Positions 24,631-33,591 of a DNA stretch of 64,000 nt are shown here, in pieces. The stretch covers positions 3,782,001 to 3,846,000 of the forward strand of contig NZ_CP177163.1 of assembly GCF_046736075.1 (NCBI RefSeq). The letters run 5' to 3'. The DNA comes from Stenotrophomonas sp046736075 (GTDB lineage: Bacteria; Pseudomonadota; Gammaproteobacteria; Xanthomonadales; Xanthomonadaceae). Under the pieces are notes generated by a model. That model ran no database searches and had not been told where the DNA came from. It saw only the letters and a list, made by a program, of their open reading frames with translations. The translations under genes and the position numbers were made by a program. Each line of letters opens with the position of its first letter. The stretch's first letter is position 1.

Positions 24631-26252
24631 GCGGTGGCCTCCGCAGCGGCGGCGGCCGCCTGCTGGCGACGCTTCTTCTCGGCCGCGCTCAGGGCCGGCT
24701 GCCAGCGCTGCATGCGCAGGCCACAGTAAGCGAGCATCGCGCCGAAGGCGATCATGGTGAGGTCGAACCCGGCCAGCACCCAGTCGCCACTGCGCAGGGT
24801 CACGCCCAGGTGCGCGTGCGTGGTCAGTGCGTTCACCACCGGGATCAGCGCGAACAACGCCGCCCCCAGGTACAGCTGCCACGCCCACATCATCCGCTTG
24901 GGCCAGAGGAACGCGGCCAGCAGGGCCGCGCCCCACGCGTAGAAGAACACGTTGGCTTCGGCCGTTGAACGCTCGGCCATCTGCAGCGGCAGCAGCCGGT
25001 TGCCCCAGAAGTACGCCGCGAACGCGATCGGCAGGCCGGCCACCGCACCGATGTTGAGCGCGTCCACCAGGCGCAGACCGAAGCCGATCTTGCCCGACTT
25101 GGCATGCTTGGGCCGTTCCTTGACCGCCCACAGCACCACGCCGCTGGCAACCATCAGGCAGCCGACCAGCCCGGACAGGAAGAACAGTGCACGCAGGCCC
25201 CAGTCGGCGAAGCGCGCCAGGTGCAGGCCGTACATCACGCCGCGGGTCTGGGTGGCGCCACCGGAGGCCGGGCTGGCCTCGATGAGCGCGCCGGTCACTG
25301 CGTTGTAGCGCAGCGACGGCGTATCCACCGAGAGGCGCTTGCCGTCGCGCTGCTGGATGTCGATCACCGCATTGGCCGCACCCGGGTGGTACAGGGTGAA
25401 GCCGCCCACGTCCGCGCCCTTCCATTCGGCGCGCGCGCTGTCCAGCAGCTGCTGGATCGGCAGTGCCACCGCGCGTCCCTCGGACGGCGTATCGATGTCG
25501 GCCAGGCGCGCGAACGCCTCGCTGAAGAACGCGTCCTCATCCTTGGGGTAGGCCACGTTCACCCCCCACGGCAGGTACATGAACATCAGCGTGACGATCC
25601 CGGTGTAGGTGATCATCGCGTGGTAGGGCAGGGCCATCACCGCGCTGACGTTGTGGAAGTCCAGCCACGAACGCAGGCCCTTGTCCTTCCGGAAGGTGAA
25701 GAAGTCCTTGAAGATCTTCTTGTGGGTGATCACCCCGGTGATGATCGCCACCAGCATGAACATCGCGCAGAAGCCCACCAGGTAGCGCGCCCACAGCACC
25801 GGGATGTAGTGCAGGTCGAAGTGCAGACGGTAGAAGAAGTCGCCGCCACGGGTTTCGCGCGCGGCCACTTCCTCGCCGCTGTTGGGGTCCACCGTGGCAT
25901 CGCCGAAGCGGCCGCCGCCGCGACGCCTGCGCTTTTCGCCTTCGGCCGGCGGTTTGACCATCGACTCGGGATTGCGCCAGAACATGCGCATCGCCGGGTT
26001 GCGCGGGTCGGGCAGGCTCACGTTCCAGCTTTCGGCCTGCGGCGCCTTGTGCTGCAGGAAGGCGATCGCGCGTTCGGCTGCCACATCGGCGCCCACCGTG
26101 CTGCGCGGCAGCTCCGGGCGCATCCAGCGGCTGATCTCCTCGCGGTAGTAGCTGGCCGTGCCGGCCATGAAGATCAGCAGCAGCAGCCAGCCGACCAGCA
26201 GGCCGGTCCAGGTGTGCAGCCACGCCATCGATTGGCGGAATCCGTTCTTCAT
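24627..26252 (-). CDS. PepSY-associated transmembrane protein, siderophore-locus type
   Basis: A 541-residue inner-membrane protein with the PepSY_TM layout: helix 1 (MAWLHTWTGLLVGWLLLLI), a large periplasmic part (about 40-180) with a basic GEKRRRRGGG stretch, then further helices and paired His residues (LHFDLHYIPVLW, YGLHLARF) that could bind heme. Proteins of this family are thought to act as siderophore-iron reductases at the inner membrane after receptor-mediated uptake. It starts inside the upstream DUF3649 gene (ATGA) and ends overlapping the DUF3325 gene. The receptor gene follows 450 bases upstream. Confidence 0.9.
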   Translation of the reverse strand: MKNGFRQSMAWLHTWTGLLVGWLLLLIFMAGTASYYREEISRWMRPELPRSTVGADVAAERAIAFLQHKAPQAESWNVSLPDPRNPAMRMFWRNPESMVKPPAEGEKRRRRGGGRFGDATVDPNSGEEVAARETRGGDFFYRLHFDLHYIPVLWARYLVGFCAMFMLVAIITGVITHKKIFKDFFTFRKDKGLRSWLDFHNVSAVMALPYHAMITYTGIVTLMFMYLPWGVNVAYPKDEDAFFSEAFARLADIDTPSEGRAVALPIQQLLDSARAEWKGADVGGFTLYHPGAANAVIDIQQRDGKRLSVDTPSLRYNAVTGALIEASPASGGATQTRGVMYGLHLARFADWGLRALFFLSGLVGCLMVASGVVLWAVKERPKHAKSGKIGFGLRLVDALNIGAVAGLPIAFAAYFWGNRLLPLQMAERSTAEANVFFYAWGAALLAAFLWPKRMMWAWQLYLGAALFALIPVVNALTTHAHLGVTLRSGDWVLAGFDLTMIAFGAMLAYCGLRMQRWQPALSAAEKKRRQQAAAAAAEATA

Positions 26253-26572
26253 GCGCCCGCCCTCATCAGTACCGTGCCCAGCCAGAACAGCCCGGTGGGA
26301 ATCAGGATGCCAACCCAGGCGCGCAGCGCGGTGCGCGTGGCGAATGCCCACAACGCCGCACATGCGCACAGCGCGATGGCCACCAGCATGCCGGTCAGTA
26401 CGGCCTGACCGCGTGCGATCGGCAGTGCGACGGCGAAGAACATCGCGCAGGTTGCTGCCAGCGCGTAGCCCCCCAGGATGGCGGCCATCGAGCGCGACAG
26501 CACGCCCAGCCAGGGGCGGGCGAACAAGGCGGTGAAGCGGGTATGCCAGCTGGCGTTGGGCGTGCTGTTCAC
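26249..26572 (-). CDS. Small DUF3649-type membrane protein of the iron locus
   Basis: A product of 107 residues with three helices (about 25-55, 60-80, 85-105), resembling DUF3649 proteins found with PepSY membrane proteins beside TonB-dependent receptors. I place the start at the GTG at 26572; a TTG at 26599 would add nine residues, and neither has a strong ribosome binding site. It ends inside the PepSY start codon. Function unknown; the context implies iron acquisition. Confidence 0.78.
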   Translation of the reverse strand: MNSTPNASWHTRFTALFARPWLGVLSRSMAAILGGYALAATCAMFFAVALPIARGQAVLTGMLVAIALCACAALWAFATRTALRAWVGILIPTGLFWLGTVLMRAGA

Positions 26573-26702
26573 GGAAACCTGCAATAGCGAGTCGAACAAC
26601 GGGCATCACCGGCCGCAGCCGGTGACAGGAAAAGGTGGCCATCCGTGGCCGGGGCGGCGCCATACCGGCACGGGGCCGGCAGGTCCGCGTCCAATGCAGC
26701 GG

Positions 26703-28940
26703 TTACAGCTTCCAGCGCAGGGTCAGCCGCACATTGCGCGGTTCGCCCCAGTAAATGCCGTCGTAGAAACCGACATTGCTGTAGTACTTCTTGTCCAGCA
26801 GGTTGTTGATGTTGAGCTGCGCCGAGAAGTTCTCGTTGAACTGGTAGCCGGCGAACGCGCTGACCAGGAAGAATGCGTCCTGGGTGATCGGCGACTTGTA
26901 GGTCTTGCCGCTGGTGAGGTAGTCGGCCGCAGGGCGGTTGGTCATGCGCCAGATCTCGCTCTGCCAGGTCACGCCGCCGCCGAGCGACAGCGCGTTCCAG
27001 ACCCCGCCGGGCCGCCAGCTGGTGTTGAGCCGGAAGGTGTTCACCGGGGTGGAGGTGTTCTGGCGCACGCCCTGCTGGTTGCGGATGGTGGTGTGGGCGT
27101 AGCCGGCCGACAGGCTCCAGTGCTCGGTGAGGTTGCCCTGCGCTTCCAGTTCCCAGCCCTTGACCTTGTTGCCCTTGCCGGTGGAACGGTAGGCGGTGCT
27201 GCCATCCGGCAGCGAACCCTCCGGTACCGAATCATCCACCTCGGCGACGTTGTCCTTCAAGCCCTTGAACACCGCCGCGGAGGTGTTCAGGCGCCCGCCG
27301 AAGAACTCGCCCTTGACGCCGGCTTCCCACATGTCGCCGACCACCGGCTCCAGGTAGCTGTTGTTCTTGTCGCGGTAGTTCTGCGGCTGGAAGATGTCGG
27401 TGTAGCTGACATAGGCGCTGAAGTCGCCGCCGAAGTCGTAGATCAGGCCCGCGTAGGGGGTCAGCGAATCGTCGGGCTTGTAGCCGCCACGACGGGCGCC
27501 GGTGAGGGTGCCGGCGCTGTCGTGGTCGTAGGTCCAGCTGCGCGTTTCCCAGCTGCCGTAGCGCGCGCCCAGCACGGCCATCAGCGGGTCGGCCAGCTGC
27601 AGGCGGGTGGCGATGTAGGCGGCGCGCTGCTTCAGCTCGTCCTGCGACTGCAGCCAGTGGTAGCGGGTGACATCCAGCGGGGCGACATCGCCGGTCCAGT
27701 GCCGCCAGTCCGGCACCGTGTCGTAGCCGGTGGGGTAGTCGATGTCGGAGGCGTCCGGCACCTCGCCCTTGCGCACCGACTGGCCGAGACCGACCACCAG
27801 TTCGTGCTCGCGGCCGAACAGCTGGAACGGGCCGCCGGCATTGAGGTCGAACACCTGCATGTCGCCGCGCTCGCCGAAGGCACCGATGTAGGCGACCACG
27901 CCGCTGCCATCCGGGCGCGGATAGCCGGCGGCGCCGTACCAGACGTTGCCTTCGGTTTCGCGCTTGGAGCGCGTGTAGCTGCCCTTGATCGACCAGCCAT
28001 CGCCCAGCTGCTGTTCGATGCGGGCGAACGCGGACTTCTCCACGATCGGCCAGCTGCTCCAGCGTGCCGACAGATTGGTCGAGCGCGGCAGGTTGGCCGG
28101 CTGGCCATCCACCCCCCAGTACGGCACCACACCCCAGGTGACGCCCGTGGTTTCCGGCGACTGGTATTCGTAGCCGGCTTCCAGCAGGGTGGTGTCGGTC
28201 AGGTCGGCCTGCACGATCGCGTAGAAGACGTCCTTGTCCAGGTGGTACACATCGCGGAACGAGTCGCTCTGCTGCTTGGCCGCAACCACGCGGGCGCGTA
28301 CCCGGCCGTCCAGCGCGATCGGACCGCCCAGGTCAACCTCCATGCGCTGGTTGCCCCAGCGGCCGAGGGTGAGGTTGGCGCTCATCGCCACGGTATCGGT
28401 CGGGCGCTTGCGCACCATGTTGATGGTGCCGGACGGGTCGCCGGCGCCGGTGGTCAGGCCGGTGGCGCCGCGCACCACTTCGATGCGCTCGTAGATCACG
28501 CTGTCGGTGTTGGTCTTGATGTAGCCACCGAAGGTGTTGAGCATCCCATCGACCTGGAAATTGGTGATGTTGTAGCCACGCGACACATAGTTGATGCGCT
28601 CGCTGTCGGTGACCGCCACATGCACGCCGGTCACCTGGCCCATCACATCGGACAGGGCGAACAGGCCCATGTCGTCCAGCCGCTGGCGGGTGACCACCGT
28701 GACCGACTGCGGGGTGTGGCGCAGCGACAGGTCCAGCCGGGTCGCGGTACGTGCCTGCTTGACCGTGTAGGAATCCGGGATGTCGCCCTTGGCGGTGACC
28801 TTGACCGCGTCCAGCGTGGTGGCGTCATCGGCCGGGGCGGTGTCGGCACGGGCCTGCAGTGCGGGCAGGGCGAGCGCGGCAACCAGGGCGAGGGCCAGCA
28901 GGGACGGGCGGGGCAACGGCGAAGCGGGCGTAGCGATCAT
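26703..28940 (-). CDS. TonB-dependent siderophore receptor
   Basis: A 745-residue outer-membrane receptor. After the signal peptide (to about ARA-DTAP), a TonB-box-like DAVKVTAKG precedes the plug (LRHTPQSVTVVTRQRLDDMG, VQVDGML-type NITNFQVDGM, RGATGLTTGAGDPSGTINMV). The rest is a 22-strand barrel ending in VRLTLRWKL. The plug is that of hydroxamate/catecholate (FhuE/FpvA-like) receptors. An ATG at 28982 would add 14 residues. A promoter overlapped by a Fur box is found about 255 bases upstream, so iron repression is expected. The DUF3649-PepSY-DUF3325 genes follow in the same direction. Confidence 0.94.
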   Translation of the reverse strand: MIATPASPLPRPSLLALALVAALALPALQARADTAPADDATTLDAVKVTAKGDIPDSYTVKQARTATRLDLSLRHTPQSVTVVTRQRLDDMGLFALSDVMGQVTGVHVAVTDSERINYVSRGYNITNFQVDGMLNTFGGYIKTNTDSVIYERIEVVRGATGLTTGAGDPSGTINMVRKRPTDTVAMSANLTLGRWGNQRMEVDLGGPIALDGRVRARVVAAKQQSDSFRDVYHLDKDVFYAIVQADLTDTTLLEAGYEYQSPETTGVTWGVVPYWGVDGQPANLPRSTNLSARWSSWPIVEKSAFARIEQQLGDGWSIKGSYTRSKRETEGNVWYGAAGYPRPDGSGVVAYIGAFGERGDMQVFDLNAGGPFQLFGREHELVVGLGQSVRKGEVPDASDIDYPTGYDTVPDWRHWTGDVAPLDVTRYHWLQSQDELKQRAAYIATRLQLADPLMAVLGARYGSWETRSWTYDHDSAGTLTGARRGGYKPDDSLTPYAGLIYDFGGDFSAYVSYTDIFQPQNYRDKNNSYLEPVVGDMWEAGVKGEFFGGRLNTSAAVFKGLKDNVAEVDDSVPEGSLPDGSTAYRSTGKGNKVKGWELEAQGNLTEHWSLSAGYAHTTIRNQQGVRQNTSTPVNTFRLNTSWRPGGVWNALSLGGGVTWQSEIWRMTNRPAADYLTSGKTYKSPITQDAFFLVSAFAGYQFNENFSAQLNINNLLDKKYYSNVGFYDGIYWGEPRNVRLTLRWKL

Positions 28941-29194
28941 GGTAGCGGCGGTTCCAGGCGTAAAAGGTGTCAGGCAATCCATTGCGGGCCACGCCTTGCG
29001 CGGTGCACGCGACAACGTGATGGAGCAGGCACGCCTGCATCGCCCGTCTTGCCGCTGCCGGGCACGGGGACGCTGCCGTTGGCGGCACACCCGGGGACGG
29101 AAGCGAATGGGGGTGGGGCAGTACACGGGGCGAAGCCAGCCGGTGCGCATCGCGCGGCACTGGCCCGGTGGGCTGGGCGTACAACCAGTGCGTG

Positions 29195-29213
29195 AATGAT
29201 AGTCATTATCATT
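29195..29213. promoter_or_regulatory. Fur box between the siderophore receptor and the PLP-enzyme gene
   Basis: The 19-base AATGATAGTCATTATCATT has perfect 7-base inverted arms (AATGATA/TATCATT) and differs little from the Fur consensus. It overlaps the -10 of a minus-strand promoter for the receptor and lies 55 bases before the plus-strand gene, so both could be repressed by Fur with iron. Confidence 0.9.
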
Positions 29214-29234
29214 TCGTTCGACAAGCGTTATCAA
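29205..29234 (-). promoter_or_regulatory. Predicted sigma-70 promoter of the siderophore receptor
   Basis: On the minus strand TTGATA (29229-29234) and GATAAT (29205-29210) are separated by 18 bases, each matching the -35/-10 consensus at five of six positions. It predicts a leader of about 255 bases; I saw no gene in that leader. Confidence 0.65.
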
Positions 29235-29267
29235 TTCGTTCGATCGCAACGCTGCGATACTGGGCCG

Positions 29268-30497
29268 ATGGACCCTTGCGAATGGCTCGACCGTGCCGAC
29301 CTGCCAGACCCCGCCGGGCGCACGCCCGACGACCTGGCCGGCGATGACGCCTGGTGGCAGCAGGTGCAGGCGCTGTACGACCTGGACGATGCGGTGGTGA
29401 TGCTCGACAACGGGTACTGGGGCGCGATGGCGCGGCCGGTGCTGCAGGCCTACCAGGCCTGGACCGGGCGGGTGAACGCGGGCAATGCCTGGTTTGGCCG
29501 GCGCGCGTTTCCGCCGCTGCTGGAGCAGGCACGCACGCAGGTGGCGCGGATGCTCGGCGTGGATCCCGATGAAATCGTGATCACGCGCGGCGCGACCGAA
29601 GCGATGCAGGTGCTGATTGCCGGCTACCGCCGGCTCGCGCCGGGCGACACGGTGATGCATGCCGATATCGACTACGACAGCATGATCACCGCGATGCAGT
29701 GGCTGGGCGAGCGGCGCGGCGTGCGCAGCGTCGCGATCACGATGCCGGAGCCGTTCACCCACGCGGCGGTGGTGGAGACCTATCGCCAGGCGCTGGCCGC
29801 GCACCCGCGCACGCGGCTGCTGCTGCTGACCCACGTCAACCATCGCAACGGCATGCTGCTGCAGGTCGCCGACATCGTCGCGCTGGCCCATGCCGCTGGC
29901 GTGGATGTGCTGCTGGATGCGGCACACGGCATCGGCCAGGTCGATACCACGCTGCCGGCGCTGGGCGTGGCGTTTGCCGGGATCAATCTGCACAAATGGA
30001 TCGGCGCCCCGGTCGGGCTGGGGGCGGTGTACATCCGCCGCGACCGCATCGACGACGTTGCGCCTTACCTGGGCGAGCACGACGACGGCCGCATCGACGC
30101 GCGGGTCCACACCGGCACGCTCAACTTCGCCGCGTGCCTGGCCCTGCCCACGGCGCTGGCGCTGCATGCGCGGATCGGCGTGGCCAACAAGCGGGCGCGG
30201 CTGCTGCGGCTGCGCAACCAGTGGCTGGATGCGCTGCGCGGGGACGACCGCATCGAACTGCTGGCCTCGCCGGACCCGCGCCTGTCCAGCGCCATCGCCG
30301 CGTTCCGCGTACGCGGACAGACCACGATGGCGGCCAACACCGCCATCGCCGAACGCATGCTGCACGGGTCCGGCGTGTTCGTGGTGCCGCGCGAAGGTCT
30401 GGCGTCGGGCGCCTGCCTGCGGGTGACGCCGGGCATCTTCACCCCGCCGGCGCAGATCGAGGCGCTGGTGGCCGCAGTGCGTGCCGCGGCCGGTTGA
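29268..30497 (+). CDS. Class V (fold-type I) PLP-dependent aminotransferase-like enzyme
   Basis: A 409-residue enzyme resembling isopenicillin N epimerase/cysteine desulfurase-like class V aminotransferases. K243 in INLHKWIGAP is the probable Schiff-base lysine. DVLLDAAHGIGQ supplies the PLP-ring Asp and TRGATEAMQ the phosphate-binding turn. There is no signal peptide. The substrate is unknown. A Fur box overlaps its promoter region and it diverges from a siderophore receptor, suggesting an iron-linked role. The ATG at 29268 is the first start that gives protein-like sequence. Confidence 0.88.
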   Translation: MDPCEWLDRADLPDPAGRTPDDLAGDDAWWQQVQALYDLDDAVVMLDNGYWGAMARPVLQAYQAWTGRVNAGNAWFGRRAFPPLLEQARTQVARMLGVDPDEIVITRGATEAMQVLIAGYRRLAPGDTVMHADIDYDSMITAMQWLGERRGVRSVAITMPEPFTHAAVVETYRQALAAHPRTRLLLLTHVNHRNGMLLQVADIVALAHAAGVDVLLDAAHGIGQVDTTLPALGVAFAGINLHKWIGAPVGLGAVYIRRDRIDDVAPYLGEHDDGRIDARVHTGTLNFAACLALPTALALHARIGVANKRARLLRLRNQWLDALRGDDRIELLASPDPRLSSAIAAFRVRGQTTMAANTAIAERMLHGSGVFVVPREGLASGACLRVTPGIFTPPAQIEALVAAVRAAAG

Positions 30498-30503
30498 GCG
30501 TCG

Positions 30504-30905
30504 TCAGCGCGCCGCGCAGGCCTGGCGTACCGCGTCGTTGATGCGCTGCGGGGCCTTCTGCCCGCTGAGGGTTTCGGCCAGCTCGCGGCGGAACCGCAGC
30601 TCCTCGCATTTCTCCGGATCGGCGGCGCCATCGATCACCGTGCCGCGGATCGGCGCGGCCGTGCGGCCGGCGTCGGCCTGCATGCGACGGCGCGCGTCGT
30701 ACAGCTCGCGCTGCGCGCGGCTGCGCTCTTCCCAGCTGAGCTTGGGGTCCTTGATGATCGGCCGGGTCACGCCGGTGTCCTGGTCGGCCGGGCAGGGCAC
30801 CGACTGGTAGATGGTCTGTCCGTTGGCCGCGCATTTGTAGATGCGCCCGGCCTCGGCGTTGCCCGCCAGCGCGCACAGCGCCAGCAGCACGATGGTGTTG
30901 CGCAT
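30504..30905 (-). CDS. DUF4124-containing exported protein
   Basis: A 133-residue protein with a signal peptide (MRNTIVLLALCALAGNAEA) and an N-terminal DUF4124 segment (GRIYKCAANGQTIYQSVPC), a small disulfide-bearing domain common in exported proteobacterial proteins. The rest is charged and helical with two more Cys (EKCEEL, RQACAAR). Function is unknown. Convergent with the PLP enzyme, ending seven bases past its stop. Confidence 0.85.
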   Translation of the reverse strand: MRNTIVLLALCALAGNAEAGRIYKCAANGQTIYQSVPCPADQDTGVTRPIIKDPKLSWEERSRAQRELYDARRRMQADAGRTAAPIRGTVIDGAADPEKCEELRFRRELAETLSGQKAPQRINDAVRQACAAR

Positions 30906-31003
30906 GGATCCCCCCAGGCAGGCCACTCCGGCCCTGAATGCGCCGCAGAATACGTGAGCTGCGACACAAAAACACCCGGTCAAAGCGTCAAGTGCGCCGT
31001 TCT

Positions 31004-32296
31004 CTACCAGTGCAGCCAGACGGTCAGGGCGTGCAGCAGCAGGCCGATCAGGCCGCCCACCAGCGTGCCGTTGAAGCGGATGAACTGCAGGTCGCGGCCC
31101 ACGCTCAGTTCCAGCTGTTCGACCAGGTGGCGCTCGTCCCAGCCTTTCACGGTCTGGGCGATGTGCTGGGTGACGCCCTCGCGCAGGCGGCTGGTGAGCC
31201 GTTCGGCGCCGTCCATCAGATGCTGGTTGAGCGCCTCGCGCAGGGCCGGATCGTCCTGCAGCGACTGCCCGACCGCGGCGAGGCTGCGGCGCAGGTGGCC
31301 GGCGAGCGCCGAGTCCTCGCTGGCCAGGTCGTCGCGCAGGCTGGCGTGGATGCGTGCCCACAGACCCTGCACGTAGTCCTGCACGGCCGGGTGGTCGATC
31401 ACCTGCTGCTTGAGTTCCTCGACCCGCGCGGCCAGTGCCGGATCGGTACGCAGGCGCTGGATGTATTCGCCCAGCCAGATCTCGTAGTCGCGCCGCAGCG
31501 GATGTTCCGGCTGCGCCAGGATCTGCTGCAGCTCGGCCAGCACCGCATGCGCGAGCCGCTCGGCCAGGCTGTCGCCGATCTCATCGATGGGTTTGACCCA
31601 GTTGACCGTGCTGGCCAGCTTGGGCCACTCGCGCTGGATGTAGCGCACGATCAGTGCCGACGCGCGCTGCTTGACCGCCTCGTTGCCCAGCCAGTCGCCG
31701 ACCCGGTTCAGGCCCTCGTCCAGCACCCGTTGGTGCCGGTTGTCGGCGGTCAGCAGGCCGAGCAGTTCGCCGGCGGTGGCGGCCGCGTTCCAGTGCCGCA
31801 GCTGCTGGATCACGAAGCTCTGGATGCTGCGCCGCACCGCCGCCTCGTCGAGGAAGTCCAGGGCCTGCAGCGCCCAGCCGCGTGCCATGTCGGCCAGCAT
31901 CCGCGCCCGCGCGGGTTCGGCCAGCCAACTGCCCAGCCGGCTGGCCGGATCGAACACCTGCAGCCGCGCCAACAGCGCCTGCGGTTCCAGGAACTGGTCG
32001 CGCACGAACACCGCCAGGCTGTCGGCGATGCGGTCCTTGCTGTGCGGGATGATGGCCGTATGCGGAATCGGCAGCCCCAGCGGGCGGCGGAACAGCGCCA
32101 CCACCGCGAACCAGTCGGCCAGCGCACCCACCGCCGCCGCCTCGCAGAATGCGCCCACCCACGCCCAGGCGCCGCGCTCGCCCATCCAGTGGCTGAGCAC
32201 GAAGCCGGCGAGCATGGCCAGCAGCATCGCCAGCGCGATCAGTTTCAGGCGGCGCAACTGGCCGCGGCGCGGGTCGGGCGTTGAAAGGGGTGTCAT
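31004..32296 (-). CDS. DUF445 family membrane protein
   Basis: A 430-residue protein of the DUF445 family (YjiN-like). Two hydrophobic helices near the N-terminus (about 13-35 and 42-70, with GALADWFAVVALFRRPLG) and one at the extreme C-terminus (LVGGLIGLLLHALTVW) flank a long, mostly helical domain of about 330 residues. The GALADWFAV-ALFR-P motif is the family hallmark. No biochemical activity is established for the family. The gene stands alone, and the SMAG array lies just upstream. Confidence 0.9.
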   Translation of the reverse strand: MTPLSTPDPRRGQLRRLKLIALAMLLAMLAGFVLSHWMGERGAWAWVGAFCEAAAVGALADWFAVVALFRRPLGLPIPHTAIIPHSKDRIADSLAVFVRDQFLEPQALLARLQVFDPASRLGSWLAEPARARMLADMARGWALQALDFLDEAAVRRSIQSFVIQQLRHWNAAATAGELLGLLTADNRHQRVLDEGLNRVGDWLGNEAVKQRASALIVRYIQREWPKLASTVNWVKPIDEIGDSLAERLAHAVLAELQQILAQPEHPLRRDYEIWLGEYIQRLRTDPALAARVEELKQQVIDHPAVQDYVQGLWARIHASLRDDLASEDSALAGHLRRSLAAVGQSLQDDPALREALNQHLMDGAERLTSRLREGVTQHIAQTVKGWDERHLVEQLELSVGRDLQFIRFNGTLVGGLIGLLLHALTVWLHW

Positions 32297-32404
32297 CCGG
32301 GCAGTCTACCCAACCGCAGCGCATCCATTCCTGAAACCGTCCACGCCTCGATCAGCCGCCCACCACGGCAATACCGCCCGCTGGCCGGCACCGCGCAAGC
32401 CACG
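32297..32404. other. Short spacer before the SMAG array
   Basis: It contains the DUF445 upstream region and one decayed SMAG-like palindrome (about 32370-32385). Open frames here and through the array are produced by the repeat and are not genes. Confidence 0.5.
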
Positions 32405-32615
32405 GTAGTGCCGGCCGCTGGCCGGCAACCCCCAGTTCACCGTAGTGCCGGCCGCTGGCCGGCAACCCCCAGTCCCCCGTAGTGCCGGCCGCTGGCCGGC
32501 AACCCCCAGTCCCCCGTAGTGCCGGCCGCTGGCCGGCAACCCCCAGTCCACCGTAGTGCCGGCCGCTGGCCGGCAATGCCCAGTCCACCGTAGTGCCGGC
32601 CGCTGGCCGGCAACC
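32405..32615 (+). repeat. Tandem array of six 37-bp SMAG (GTAG) repeats
   Basis: GTAG-headed units begin at 32405, 32442, 32479, 32516, 32553 and 32590, an exact 37-base period. Each contains a TGCCGGCC-gct-GGCCGGCA hairpin of about 22 bases and a 15-base spacer that is nearly the same each time (CCCAGT-type with one to three changes). The last unit lacks the spacer. It lies between DUF445 and the stop of the ParB-like gene, so it would be transcribed in the 3' region of the latter. Confidence 0.93.
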
Positions 32616-32624
32616 CAATAACCC

Positions 32625-33500
32625 TCAGGCCTCAGCCAACTGCCTGCGCAGTGCAGCCAACTGCTGGCGCAGGGTGTCGTTCTCCAGCGTCAGCGCGATC
32701 ACCCGCTGGCGCAGCTCGGCCGGGCCTTCACCCAGCGCGGTGAGCGCCTCGGCGATCTCGGCCGCACGGCCCGGGTCGGCATCCGCATCATCGTCGGCGC
32801 TGTGCAGCACCTCCTGTACCGGCTTGCGCGGTTTGCGCTTGGCCTCGCGCACACGCTTGGCGGCCTGCTTCAGCTCGTCCTTGCCGGCAGCGGCGGCGGC
32901 GCGCTGTTCGTCTTCCGGCAGCGCGGCCACAGCCGCAGCGGCGCTGATCGAGATCACGCCGGTCTTCACCGCTTCCACCAGTTCCGGCGCGGCCTGCTTG
33001 TGGATGCGTTCGATCATCGTGACCTGGCTGTTGCTCAGGCGCGCTTCGCGGGCCATCTCGGCACGGCTCACCTTCGGCGCCGGCGCCCACGGCGGGCTGT
33101 CGGCATCGTCGGCAGCGTCGTCGGCAGTGGCCGTGCCATCGCTCTCCTTCTGCAGCTGCGCCTGCTCCAGGCGGTGCCGCTCGGCCAGGATGTCGCGCTT
33201 GCGCAGCGCCAGCACGCCGCGCTGGAAGTCCGAGACGCTGCGGCGGCCCAGATGCTGTTCGATCATCCACAGGTGCACGTCGTCCATCGACTGGAAGCGG
33301 GTGTTCTGCACGGTCTGGAACGGCAGGTCGTGCTTGCGGCAGATGCCGTAGCGGTTGTGGCCGTCCACCAGCACATCGCCCCACAGCACCAGCGCATCGC
33401 GGCAGCCTTCGGCCAGGATGCTGCGCTCCAGCGCGTCGTGCTCCTCGGCGGTCAGCGGGTCGATATAGGCCTTGAGTTCTTCTTTGACGACAATGTCCAT
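32625..33500 (-). CDS. Orphan ParB-like protein with central helix-turn-helix and C-terminal coiled coil
   Basis: A 291-residue protein. Residues 1-100 are a ParB/sulfiredoxin-fold N-domain, but the canonical GERRxRA CTPase motif is replaced by VDGHNRYGI, as in ParB-like nuclease/Srx subfamilies. A predicted HTH around 150-190 (SRAEMAREARLSNSQVTMIE) follows, then a Lys/Arg-rich stretch (about 230-250) and a leucine-rich coiled coil at the end (LENDTLRQQLAALRRQLAEA). It could be a DNA-binding regulator or partition-like protein; no parA lies nearby. The ATG at 33500 is chosen, as the frame further upstream includes a SMAG palindrome. Confidence 0.82.
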   Translation of the reverse strand: MDIVVKEELKAYIDPLTAEEHDALERSILAEGCRDALVLWGDVLVDGHNRYGICRKHDLPFQTVQNTRFQSMDDVHLWMIEQHLGRRSVSDFQRGVLALRKRDILAERHRLEQAQLQKESDGTATADDAADDADSPPWAPAPKVSRAEMAREARLSNSQVTMIERIHKQAAPELVEAVKTGVISISAAAAVAALPEDEQRAAAAAGKDELKQAAKRVREAKRKPRKPVQEVLHSADDDADADPGRAAEIAEALTALGEGPAELRQRVIALTLENDTLRQQLAALRRQLAEA

Positions 33501-33536
33501 GCAATCCGATACGCGAGCCAAACGTGACCGACCATT

Positions 33537-33560
33537 GTAGTGCCGGTCGCCGGCCGGCAC
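33537..33560 (+). repeat. SMAG-type GTAG palindrome upstream of the ParB-like gene
   Basis: GTAG followed by a TGCCGG-tcg-ccggccggca type imperfect hairpin, between the ParB-like gene and the aminotransferase stop. Confidence 0.65.
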
Positions 33561-33591
33561 CTGATCGACATGAACCGCGCCGGGCTTGACA

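Noticed and set aside
28941..30365. Long upstream extension of the siderophore receptor frame
   Set aside because: It overlaps the divergent PLP enzyme and the promoter/Fur box; the signal peptide begins at 28940.
32405..32615. CRISPR array
   Set aside because: The period is constant, but the spacers are nearly identical and the repeats are SMAG hairpins; there are no cas genes.
32352..32618. Short minus-strand frames across the SMAG array with repeating peptide patterns
   Set aside because: Produced by a 37-base repeat, with no ribosome binding site or homology. Not a repeat protein.
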